Positions 55,971 through 64,000 of a DNA stretch of 64,000 nucleotides are shown in pieces (within the stretch, counting starts at the first letter, position 1; every line of letters starts with the position of its first letter). Position numbers and translations under genes: made by a program. Below the pieces are notes generated by a model. It saw only the letters and a program-made list of their open reading frames with translations. It did not search any database and was not told the DNA's origin. The DNA is from Gracilariopsis chorda. Lineage: Eukaryota > Rhodophyta > Florideophyceae > Gracilariales > Gracilariaceae. The stretch spans positions 1-64,000 of the forward strand of contig NBIV01000046.1 in NCBI GenBank assembly GCA_003194525.1. The letters are read 5' to 3'.

Positions 55971-57550
55971 TCGCCTTCTCTCCACTGCGCTTCTTCTTCA
56001 TCTTTCTATCCCTCGCTTCCTATCTACATTTCGCTCCTCTCTCTTCTCGCCCTTCCCCTTCGGCCTTTTCCCTTTCCAACGCTTACACTTCCCTCATTTC
56101 TTCCCTTCGCCCTGCCCACTTCCTGCATACCTCTGACCTTCTCTCCTGTGTGATCCCCGTTGCTTAGGCCGACTTCCGTCCTTTTCATCGGTATGATTCG
56201 AACCACAGAGCTCAAGAAGAACCGCTTGTGCTGAGGTGCTGGCTCGTGCTTGCTGGAATTGATCTGCAGTGGTATCGCAATCATCTTTTGCGACAAGCAG
56301 ACTATGCACTACGAGCCGTCACGTCGGGATCATCACATTCCGTTTACTTTCTCCTCTCTCTCGACCTTCCTATGGGTGCCTTCCGCGCAGCACTCGGGGG
56401 TGCATAAGTTTCCCTTTCAGCTGGACCCCTTCCCCCCCCCCCTCCTTTCCCTTAATTTTTTTTCGTTTCATTCCTCGTCAACCATATTTGCTTTCACTCT
56501 GGTTGTGTCTTGTTCACATCCACTTCACTCCTTCAGGTCTTTGCCTTTTCTTAACTGCGTCCTGTTCTTTATTCTGCCGTCTCGCTGAAGAAGGTTTCTA
56601 CTCGTCATCTGATACGGAAATCAGATGCAAAGTTCCACGCATGAAGAAGCATTCTGCCGCACGTTTGTGGTGGCACACTCGGTTATTGCGCAACTAACTA
56701 TGTGCCCCTCTCGTATCGATAATGACCTTGTGGGTTCATCAATGTGAACAACAAATCACCCATGATTCCAGCATTCGACTACCAAAAGCGTTATCTACTT
56801 AACCCCCCTGTATATTCCTTCGTGATCATTACTCCCTTTAACCGAGAGGTGTGTACATAATCCAATTCTCTCTCGTTCTCATCACGACCGCTTCTCACGG
56901 TATCACTGCAATCCTTTGATGGAGAATTGAACTCAAACGGTTACGTTCTTGGATGATGTCGTTTTCATTCAAGATCTTGTTCAACATCACTACGTTTTCA
57001 CTGTCCCGTTTCTATGGTGACGCTTTTAAGGCATTTGGTCGTGATGCCCACCTCTCGATATTCAGAAAGAAAAACGTTGTCGATCTACGCTATCCTCGCA
57101 GTAAGATTTGGTTTGGACAGGACGTTTGCACTGAATCCTCGACTACTCTTTGCTCCCACTTCCTCGTCCCTTTCACCCTTCCGCGCTACGCGCTGCGTGA
57201 GATAGATGTTAACGTGCAACAGCAAAAAGATAAAAAAATATATACCATCCCGTTTTGGGACGGGCTCAAGCTTTGGTTTGGGCTCGGCAAAACAAATGTG
57301 TCTCCTTTGTGCCGCCGCAATGCCTGCACGTGCTGCTAAGATACTTTGCCTTGTACCTTTTCTCTGTACATGATCCTTTTCTACAGCATGTACTTCATCT
57401 GTAGAATGTTAAAAGGCTCATAGTGCTGTTCAGCCTCCGCACAATGGCGCTTGAGTAACATATCAGGGCACACCACGACAGCTGTGTCCAGTACGGATCA
57501 AACAGGTTCGACTACGCAGAGTAGTTCTGGCCCACATCCAGTCTTGCATG
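55971..57550. other. 3' flank of the helicase and spacer
   Basis: The first 700 bases are pyrimidine-rich (TTC/CTC) and hold the helicase 3' UTR. A 128-codon plus frame with ATG at 56,953 has no recognised domain. I do not call it. Confidence 0.5.
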
Positions 57551-57627
57551 CAGCTAGAAATTGAATCAACGAAGAAGAGAAAGCAAGACGCTTGCTTTCT
57601 CTTCTTCGTTGATTCAATTTCTAGCTG
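57551..57627. repeat. Perfect 37-bp hairpin with 3-base loop
   Basis: The arms 57,551-57,587 and 57,591-57,627 are exact reverse complements around the loop ACG. The arms are purine-rich (GAAGAAGAGAAAG) and pyrimidine-rich respectively. Confidence 0.97.
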
Positions 57628-58309
57628 TCAATCCATCGAGTTGCACCATAGTCTGTTATGATCGTGGAATATGGAATATGCAAGAGCGGAAGGCATGCTT
57701 CTTGATTGCCCTCACACGACTATTCTTTGTTTGTTATCTGAAGCACAAAACCCCTGGGTTGCGATGCCTATGTTGCTCTCTGAAGAAGACCTTTCTCATC
57801 CTAAGGCTAAGTTCTCGAAGCAGATATCTTAGAGAGGGTTCCCTTGAGAAAGAATCCCTACCTCCTATTTGAAACAACAGCGTCTCACCTGTGAACGACT
57901 ACAAGAGACACCGGAATGCTGGGCCAACTTCTGTTCTACTTCCGTCAGCTGAGAAAAATCGTTTTCGCTGGACTTCGCGCCCGGGGGATGGCTATCATCC
58001 CACATGCGAAGAATAAACTGTCTTCTTCGTGCAACCCCGAGATAGCGTAGTACCGGAATTACGGACACGAATCATGAACACATACACCATACCAACAACT
58101 TTTCCGGCTATTTCTTGACTATAGCTGAGCTATAATAGCTCCTTCGCCCAACTGTTCCTCGCTCGCAGTGGTACCAAATCTCTACGTCGAACGTTAGTTA
58201 GTCATAAGGCCGCATTGAAATGTGAAATGATCCATACTAGTTTCCATCCAAGGCCCGCATCCTGTCGACATTACCAGTTCTTTGTCAGCGCGTGCGTAGA
58301 GCAGAATCT
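57628..58309. other. Spacer, no gene recognised
   Basis: It includes a minus frame at 57,865-58,068 with an ATG-like MSVIPVLRYLG start and no domain. A short segment near 57,780-57,830 recurs near 58,725-58,775 (CCTAAGGCTAAGTTCTCGAAGCAGA against CCCAAGGCTTAGTTCCCGGAAGCAGA). Confidence 0.45.
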
Positions 58310-58347
58310 AGGCATCAACGCGGTATGGTCTTGTCGCGTTGATGCCT
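58310..58347. repeat. Perfect 13-bp hairpin
   Basis: Arms AGGCATCAACGCG (58,310-58,322) and CGCGTTGATGCCT (58,335-58,347) surround a 12-base loop. Confidence 0.95.
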
Positions 58348-58371
58348 GGTCTCCAATCAGCTGTCTTCCGA

Positions 58372-58425
58372 ATGCTAAAGCTTCGGCTATCAAGGGCCAT
58401 CCCTTGATAGCCGAAGCTTTAGCAT
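58372..58425. repeat. Perfect 25-bp hairpin with 4-base loop
   Basis: The arms 58,372-58,396 and 58,401-58,425 are exact reverse complements around the loop CCAT. It lies 25 bases after the 13-bp hairpin. Confidence 0.97.
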
Positions 58426-60682
58426 CCGAATCACCTCTAGAAAGTATATTGGTACCGCCATTTGTCCATCTACTGCAGGGAAAGAGTGGCTGTTGCCACA
58501 TATTTACTTCTTCGTTTCCTCGATAAACCGCAATACTTTGATATGCGAATCACCTGACAGCTACAGTGGTTCCCGATCATTGTAACTCATCCCGCCACAT
58601 GATGCGGCTATCAGGGCTGCTTTCGCTCAAATGTTCGAATACCGTTGGCTAGGCTCTCTGGATCTGTAGTGGTTCATCGTAGCGCTACGCGCCTGCCTAC
58701 GACACCGTGCTTCATCTCTATAGGAGACCTCTCTGATCCCAAGGCTTAGTTCCCGGAAGCAGACTTGGACGCACGGTTCGCTTTCCTTCGGAGGAAGGTC
58801 AACACCCCACAACGGCCAGAACGGGTGTGCCCTAAGGCTTGCTAGCGGTTCGAGATAGGCCCCTCATCGCGCACGGCAGATCTAACCCGTGGAAGGTTAC
58901 TTCGCAGGTAAAGATGGGCTACGACAGCCTTGACGCCCTCGTGAGTCCATGGCGAAGCGAATCTGCCCTCTGCATCTTCGTTATTCTTTTTCATCTTGCG
59001 GTTGTTTGTATCCAATCCCTACGTCCGTTGGAAGCCTTCCCAGCAACATAGGCTTTCGGAAGAATCCGAGAACAAGCTAAGATATGGCCGCAAAACAAGA
59101 AAGCTGAAAGTTTGGGTTTTTTTTGGCTATGAACTCCATTTCGAAGGTGGCCAAGAAGCAAGCACCCCAGGTTGCGAGTGAAAGGTCACGGGGTACGAAG
59201 GACAAAGAGTTATACAGCTATAACGGTCAACCCTATGCATTTGTTTCTCGTCGAGACGAGTCCAGCCGAAAAGCAACGCTCATCTGCACACCTACGAATC
59301 TACACATGGGTCGACTCGTCAATGAGGAGGCAAAAGCACAGTTCGAGTATGTTTGTGTGTAGCAAGAAGTGTATGCGTTTTGGCTCCCAAACTCAGATGA
59401 ACAGAGACGGCACGACGCCACAAGTGTTTGCGCATAGTCCAAAGAAAAACCGTGGCCAACGGAGTTTTTCGCCGAAGCCGGGTGTGCTCTCCTAAGACAG
59501 GTTTCCCGACGATGGCTCTGGCACTGCGGCCATTGGTTCAATGTTTCTAAGACGAACACGATTCCTTTGTGTATCCTGAGACAGACAGTCTTAAAAACGT
59601 TCCCGTATCGCAATCTCGGAGTTCGGGACACACACCCAGACGCAAGTTACACAGCACAAAATAGAACCAATACCGCTTAGAGGGCGGACAAGGATCACAG
59701 TGACAGACATAATGAAGAGACGGCCAAAATTGTTTTAGCCTGCCCAAACAGAGAAGGCTTCTTCGCTCGGTAGAACATGCTGGGCTTTCTCAAGTGGAAC
59801 CACGATCGGCAGTTACATGTTTGTGAACAAGCATTACTTCACGAGATGATGTCCACCAATGAAGCAGTGTTTCAAACAGGATCCGAGTCCCGGTCCATTT
59901 CGTTTTCAACTGATTCCCATCAGTGGGCAGATCCGTATACTGCGATAGGCGGAATGGTGTTCAGATGAAGATCCTCGGGGCTTCCCGATGGTCCCACAAC
60001 GCAGCGCTAATCTTGAGCGTGACCCCCCTTGCCGGGTTAACTCGAACCGGCTGCGAGGCCTCTGACGTCACGGCTAATAAGGGAGTTTCATGCGCGATGT
60101 TGCGGGGTTTCAAACCCTTTCTATTATTATCTACAAGCAGATATCCATTCACCGCTGTATCTCTTTCATGGACAAAGAACTACGCAGAGAGCCAGATCAT
60201 AACGCAAGCAGTATCACCGTGCTGATTGAGATCTCCATCAGGTGTTAACACTGTGTCACCCCTGGGTTCTCGTATGCATGTTTTATATGCGGTGATGCTC
60301 TTCTTAGTTTCAGCTTCCAAGAAGGAATTAGTATGGATGGGATAGGCCGCTTCTGGTTGTTCGAATGTTTCGCATTTCATGCAACAATGTCGTCAATTTC
60401 CGAGTAACGAGGTCAGGACCTGTTCGGGTTCAATTACCCAGAAGATAACACGAAGACCAATACTGCAAACCCAAGTCCTAGTTGCTTGTGTACCCAACAA
60501 GCGCTCCAGTTCTCTGAAGAATGATCAAAAGCTATGGGCAAGTGATACGAAACTGCCCAGTGGCTGCAGAAATTCCTCGGGTTTCCTGCGGAGAGAAAAC
60601 TATCTTTGGCCAGATATGTCTTACCCTTATGTTGTACTTAGACATCAAGGACCCACAGTCTGCCCTCTTTAGAAAAACAGTC
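58426..60682. other. Spacer, no confident gene
   Basis: Short frames on both strands. The clearest ATG frame is 59,123-59,362 (described separately). No other recognisable domain. Confidence 0.4.
59123..59362 (+). CDS. Small hypothetical ORF, 79 aa
   Basis: It starts with ATG and the first 25 residues are Lys/Arg-rich (MAMNSISKVAKKQAPQVASE). A polar stretch with KELYSYNGQPYAFVSRRDE follows. It has no recognised domain and no supporting neighbour. A longer minus-strand frame overlaps it without an ATG. It could be chance. Confidence 0.2.
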   Translation: MAMNSISKVAKKQAPQVASERSRGTKDKELYSYNGQPYAFVSRRDESSRKATLICTPTNLHMGRLVNEEAKAQFEYVCV

Positions 60683-60723
60683 TGGCTGTGTCTGAACATA
60701 TAATGTGTGTTCAGACACAGCCA
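60683..60723. repeat. Perfect 16-bp hairpin
   Basis: The arms TGGCTGTGTCTGAACA (60,683-60,698) and its reverse complement (60,708-60,723) surround a 9-base loop. Flanking AAAAAC/TTTTTT stretches extend the pairing imperfectly. Confidence 0.95.
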
Positions 60724-61079
60724 TTCTTTTTTTCTAGGAATCCTGATCACATTATGTTCGGGGTTCCTTTCAGTGACGGTCAGATATTTGAATTAGGTTT
60801 GTACGGATGGCTGGTGACATAGCAAGCAGTTGAAACTTGAGTGGAAGCATGAATCACTCATTGGTGAGCTCAAAGAAACCAGATACGACCCTGAAACCAC
60901 AATTCGACAACATAACAGACAGATAGTTTCTTGAATCTTCTCTTGTAATTCACCACAGGCCGATCTTCATGTAAAGTGTCTATGAAGATAAATCAACATC
61001 CTCGCATATGCTGATGGTTTGTCTTTCTCGTCTTGAACCCACGCCGGTTATCACCTTCGAGCGCCATCGAACAATGTGC

Positions 61080-61660
61080 TTGACGTGCACTGTTGTTGTT
61101 GTTCTTCTTCTGTATGGGCGCACATTGTCTAATTGCGACGCTGTGGTAGAACTTATCATAATTCCTTCTCAATCTCTCAACAACTAAGGTTATAGGGATA
61201 ACCGCTAGCTACTCCTCGTGAATGACAAGTTCTCTCTACCCCGTTACACCATTCTTAACTTCCGACTCAAAATATTGTTGATAGCTGTTGCGTGCTCCCA
61301 CCCTGCAGCAGCCGTGTTACGCTCACCACCTGGTATTCCAAGACGTAGTAGAATTGCGCAAAACTTCTACGGGGAGACCCGAATGTATAACCCATTTCGT
61401 TCTGGCGCGTTTCGCCTCTTCCAGACTCTGCTCTGCTAATCCTTCCTCAACCCGAGAGAACGCCAGGTAAGGGGTACACCACGACAAGGCGGATTCCATG
61501 TACCACGTACGTGCACTGATTCGTTGAGTGGCAGCCTTTCGGCTCGGTCAGGTTAATTAAAGGGCATTCGTCTCATTCACCCATGTTCCACACCTAGCAT
61601 ATGCCGCAAGGCTCCGCGCAAAACCATACGGTCAACCAATCATAAAGCCTTTTCCGTTCT
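61080..61660 (+). repeat. Dispersed repeat R2, copy B
   Basis: Partner of 42,660-43,300. Conserved blocks occur in the same order and orientation. The final shared block is GCAAAACCAT (61,618) against the same word near 43,220. Confidence 0.65.
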
Positions 61661-62898
61661 TAGGTGATTTCCTTTACCAACCATCGGCATTGTCGCTGAG
61701 GTGAGATCATAGACATCACATGATATGGTTATTCGTGAAGGCGAAGCATTTGCCAGTGACTGTACAAATTTCGTCGTCACCTAATATTCGAGGAAAGACA
61801 TGTGACATCGTTGCATAGCAGATCATACATCAGTATATACACGTACATTATGACCATGTAGAAGACGAAGTTCTGGCCACATTTGAGTCAATCACGTTTT
61901 GGTCTGTGCAACACCCTCTGATGTGTCACTGTTGATGCTCACGTGCTAAACGCGTCGCTTCTTCTCCTTGCAAGGACTTCAATGCATTTCACACGTCACC
62001 AAAAGAACAAGAAAAGGCTTATGTCCCCGCTGGTTTCTCGGAGGCAGTAACTTCAAATGCTTCAAACGTATTTGGATGTTAAATGGCTCACCACAGAACT
62101 AACATGTTCTCTCAAGAATGGGGCATGACGTTCAGTTCAGGGGGAGAACTCGAACTAAGCAACTCTTTTTCTAGCCAAAAGAATCGACAAAGTATGTCGT
62201 GAACTATGATATGAAGATCTTGTGACAGGAGTGGAGTGTTGACGATTTATCGTAGAAGGACCATTGGAGAATTGGAAATGCACTTCAAGGAGGGCGTGTA
62301 ACCGGCGCTGCAATTGTCATGCCTTGCATTTGTGCATGGGGATTGCTTCCAGTTCCATGCAGGTGAATTCATCTTAGCTTACGAGTTGTGAAACATGTTG
62401 TACCATATTCCGCAAGAGATGAAGCGCGTTTGAAGGTTTCTCCACATTTATTTCCTTTTTCTGCGCAGCCCCATCAGCTTCTGAATTGTTGTACACCAAC
62501 ACTTCCTCGAGCTACTTGAGATTCTGTAATATTCTTCGGTAACTAAAGCATGTAACATCATTCATCGAAAGAGATATTCTTTAATGGAAGAACTTTTCTG
62601 GTACAAGTAGAATCCGTCAGTCAGGTACTCTGAACCCTCAAATGCACACATACACACAACTTCCTCTCAATGGGTTCTAGGTTGATGGACTTGCAAAGCG
62701 ATAGAGGACTTGCAAAGCGATAGAGAGGAACATATCGGAGCTGGAAAGACGGACAGAATTATTTTCTCGAAGTAAAGGAAGACTCATGAGCAATATCTAC
62801 GGAGATTTGCAAAAGAACATGGCAAGGTGCCTAAATTTAGCACCTCTATATTTGTGACTCTAACATTGCAGAGAGCACGAAAGTCATTCGTGGAACAA
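61661..62898. other. Spacer, nothing recognised
   Basis: AT-rich, with no frame of note. A 20-base direct duplication (GACTTGCAAAGCGATAGAG) occurs twice near 62,689-62,725. Confidence 0.5.
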
Positions 62899-63000
62899 GG
62901 AAAGGAGACCTGTCATCATATGTAACTGGTTCTCAGCTGCTTAGCAGGTGCTTAGCAGCTGAGAACCAGTTGCATTTGATGAGAGCTCTCCTTTCCTTTC
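62899..63000. repeat. Long imperfect hairpin (17-bp perfect core)
   Basis: The core arms are AACTGGTTCTCAGCTGC (62,925-62,941) and its exact complement (62,956-62,972) around a 14-base loop. The pairing continues outward with mismatches through GGAAAGGAGA on the left and CTCCTTTCC on the right, to about 50 bases per arm. Confidence 0.9.
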
Positions 63001-63366
63001 ATCGAGAATATAGAGGGAAGAGGATATGCCCATACTTGTTAACAGCTGTATCGTACACGTGCACAAATCAACAGTCTCAATCAAGGGGTGCTTCTCAAAT
63101 AGTAGATTGAGCTTTGCAACGGGCCGAGTAAACAAATTGACATTGATAAATGTTTCACATTTGATAGTATTGTACGAGAGTAAAGATTGGTAATAATGTC
63201 TGGCGGCTGAGGTTCTTGAAAGATGCCAAGTGCCGTCTCACGCAAACCGGCACCATAAAGGGGTTTGTTGATTGTAGTCTTTCGCATGTAAGGATGCTGC
63301 CAAACGGTAGGCTTCTATCCCAGAGGCATCCAAAGACCTCAATCCTACTTCGGGCTAGAATCAGCT
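63001..63366. other. 3' flank of the FES1-like gene
   Basis: No gene. It should contain the 3' UTR of the minus-strand gene at 63,367. No obvious signal stands out. Confidence 0.5.
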
Positions 63367-64000
63367 CTACGCAATATGTCTTCCGTCCATCGCCGCAATT
63401 GCTCTAGCCGCAGACTCTCGAACATCCGAATTTCGGTGCTGCCTCATCAATCTCTCCACTATGATCGGCAGATCCCATGCTTCTAGCATGGTTTTCCATG
63501 TATCTAAGTTCTTCGTGAGCAGCAGTTCGGCTAGATTGAGTGCGCGTCTTGTAGCTCGTATATTTCTGCTGTCACTCAACGAACGTCTTAACGCATCGAT
63601 TGACGAAGGCAAGTGCTCGAAGACTACGCGAGCATCTTCTACTTCCAAGATAGCATTCAGTGCAAAAAGCGCCCTGGCACGAACGGTGGTTGCATCGTCA
63701 TTAGCTGCAAGTCTAGCCAAAGTGGGTACCGCGTCTAGCTGCAAAGAAGCATTTTGCACAGTCGGATTGTTCTGACAACAAGTTGCAAGCGCCCATGCGG
63801 CATTAGCACGAACGACGTGCTGAGACGCGCTCAACGACTTCACCAGAGGTTTTAGACCTCCAGATAACTGCAGGTCTCGGCCGTTGTCAATACTGTGACA
63901 TAGTTCCTCGAGTTGCAGAAGCGCAGTCACTACCCTGGACACCCCAACTTCGGGCGTTTCTAGTATGTGTATGTTCTGCCTAAGGAGGTCAAACTCAGAG
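63367..64000 (-). CDS. FES1: Hsp70 nucleotide exchange factor, FES1/HSPBP1 family (N-terminus off window)
   Basis: The frame is open from the right edge to TAG at 63,367-63,369, so the start lies beyond 64,000. About 211 residues are visible. The segment LLQLEELCHSIDNGRDLQLSG, then LVKSLSASQHVVRANAAWAL and CCQNNPTVQ, is the hallmark of FES1/HSPBP1: D-N-A-x-D-L, G-G-L, A-A-W-x-x, Q-N-N-P-x-V-Q. Armadillo-type helical repeats follow (ALFALNAILEVEDARVVFEHL; RRALNLAELLLTKN; DVRESAARAIAAM). The protein wraps the Hsp70 nucleotide-binding domain and releases ADP in the cytosol or ER. Whether this is the cytosolic FES1 or the ER SIL1 type depends on the missing N-terminus. Confidence 0.88.
   Translation of the reverse strand, partial: SEFDLLRQNIHILETPEVGVSRVVTALLQLEELCHSIDNGRDLQLSGGLKPLVKSLSASQHVVRANAAWALATCCQNNPTVQNASLQLDAVPTLARLAANDDATTVRARALFALNAILEVEDARVVFEHLPSSIDALRRSLSDSRNIRATRRALNLAELLLTKNLDTWKTMLEAWDLPIIVERLMRQHRNSDVRESAARAIAAMDGRHIA

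Noticed and set aside
56183..56260. Possible tRNA on the minus strand with a GGTTCGAATCA box
   Set aside because: The T-stem does not pair, no acceptor stem forms and no A box is visible at the right distance.
56953..57339. A 128-codon gene downstream of DHH1
   Set aside because: It has an ATG but no domain, no codon-bias support and no splice context. It is mentioned only as part of the spacer.

Overview
The window is nuclear DNA from a eukaryote. The evidence is GT-AG introns in two genes, nested LTR retrotransposons, a DHH1-type RNA helicase, a candidate TFIIIC subunit and a Hsp70 exchange factor. A CURT1/CAAD thylakoid protein with a transit-peptide-like leader points to a photosynthetic host, most likely an alga. 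A red alga is my leading guess but is not established by this sequence.

1-15,750: two nested Ty3/gypsy elements. E2 lies on the minus strand. It has its 5' LTR at 14,944-15,750, a gag, and a pol that is open up to 9,964. Element E1 (590-9,963, plus strand) inserted into E2 pol and made a GGGTT target duplication. E2 pol resumes at 589 and runs off the left edge. E1 has two near-identical LTRs, a shared primer-binding site, broken gag and pol frames, one intact integrase frame, and an uninterrupted 299-codon ORF on its antisense strand between pol and the 3' LTR.

15,750-48,800: an AT-richer, gene-poor zone. It holds three solo LTRs (17,318; 24,366; 32,587) with target duplications, decayed retrotransposon pieces (RNase H-like at 19.8-20.4 kb, copia-like at 27.9-28.9 kb, possibly another at 46 kb), a broken pogo/Tigger-type DDE transposase (30.7-32.3 kb) and diverged repeats. 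Two paralogous, intron-containing C2H2 zinc-finger genes (35,951-36,907 and 44,494-45,472) are the only confident host genes here.

48,800-56,000: a compact GC-rich block of intronless genes. In order it holds a beta-propeller/zinc protein resembling TFIIIC90, CURT1 (minus), a small mitochondrial-type membrane protein (minus), a single-pass membrane protein with a signal peptide (minus) and the DHH1/DDX6 helicase (plus). Homopolymers and microsatellites fill the spacers.

56,000-64,000: mostly non-coding, with a cluster of long near-perfect hairpins (57.5-63.0 kb). It ends in the C-terminal part of a FES1/HSPBP1-type Hsp70 nucleotide exchange factor that runs off the right edge.
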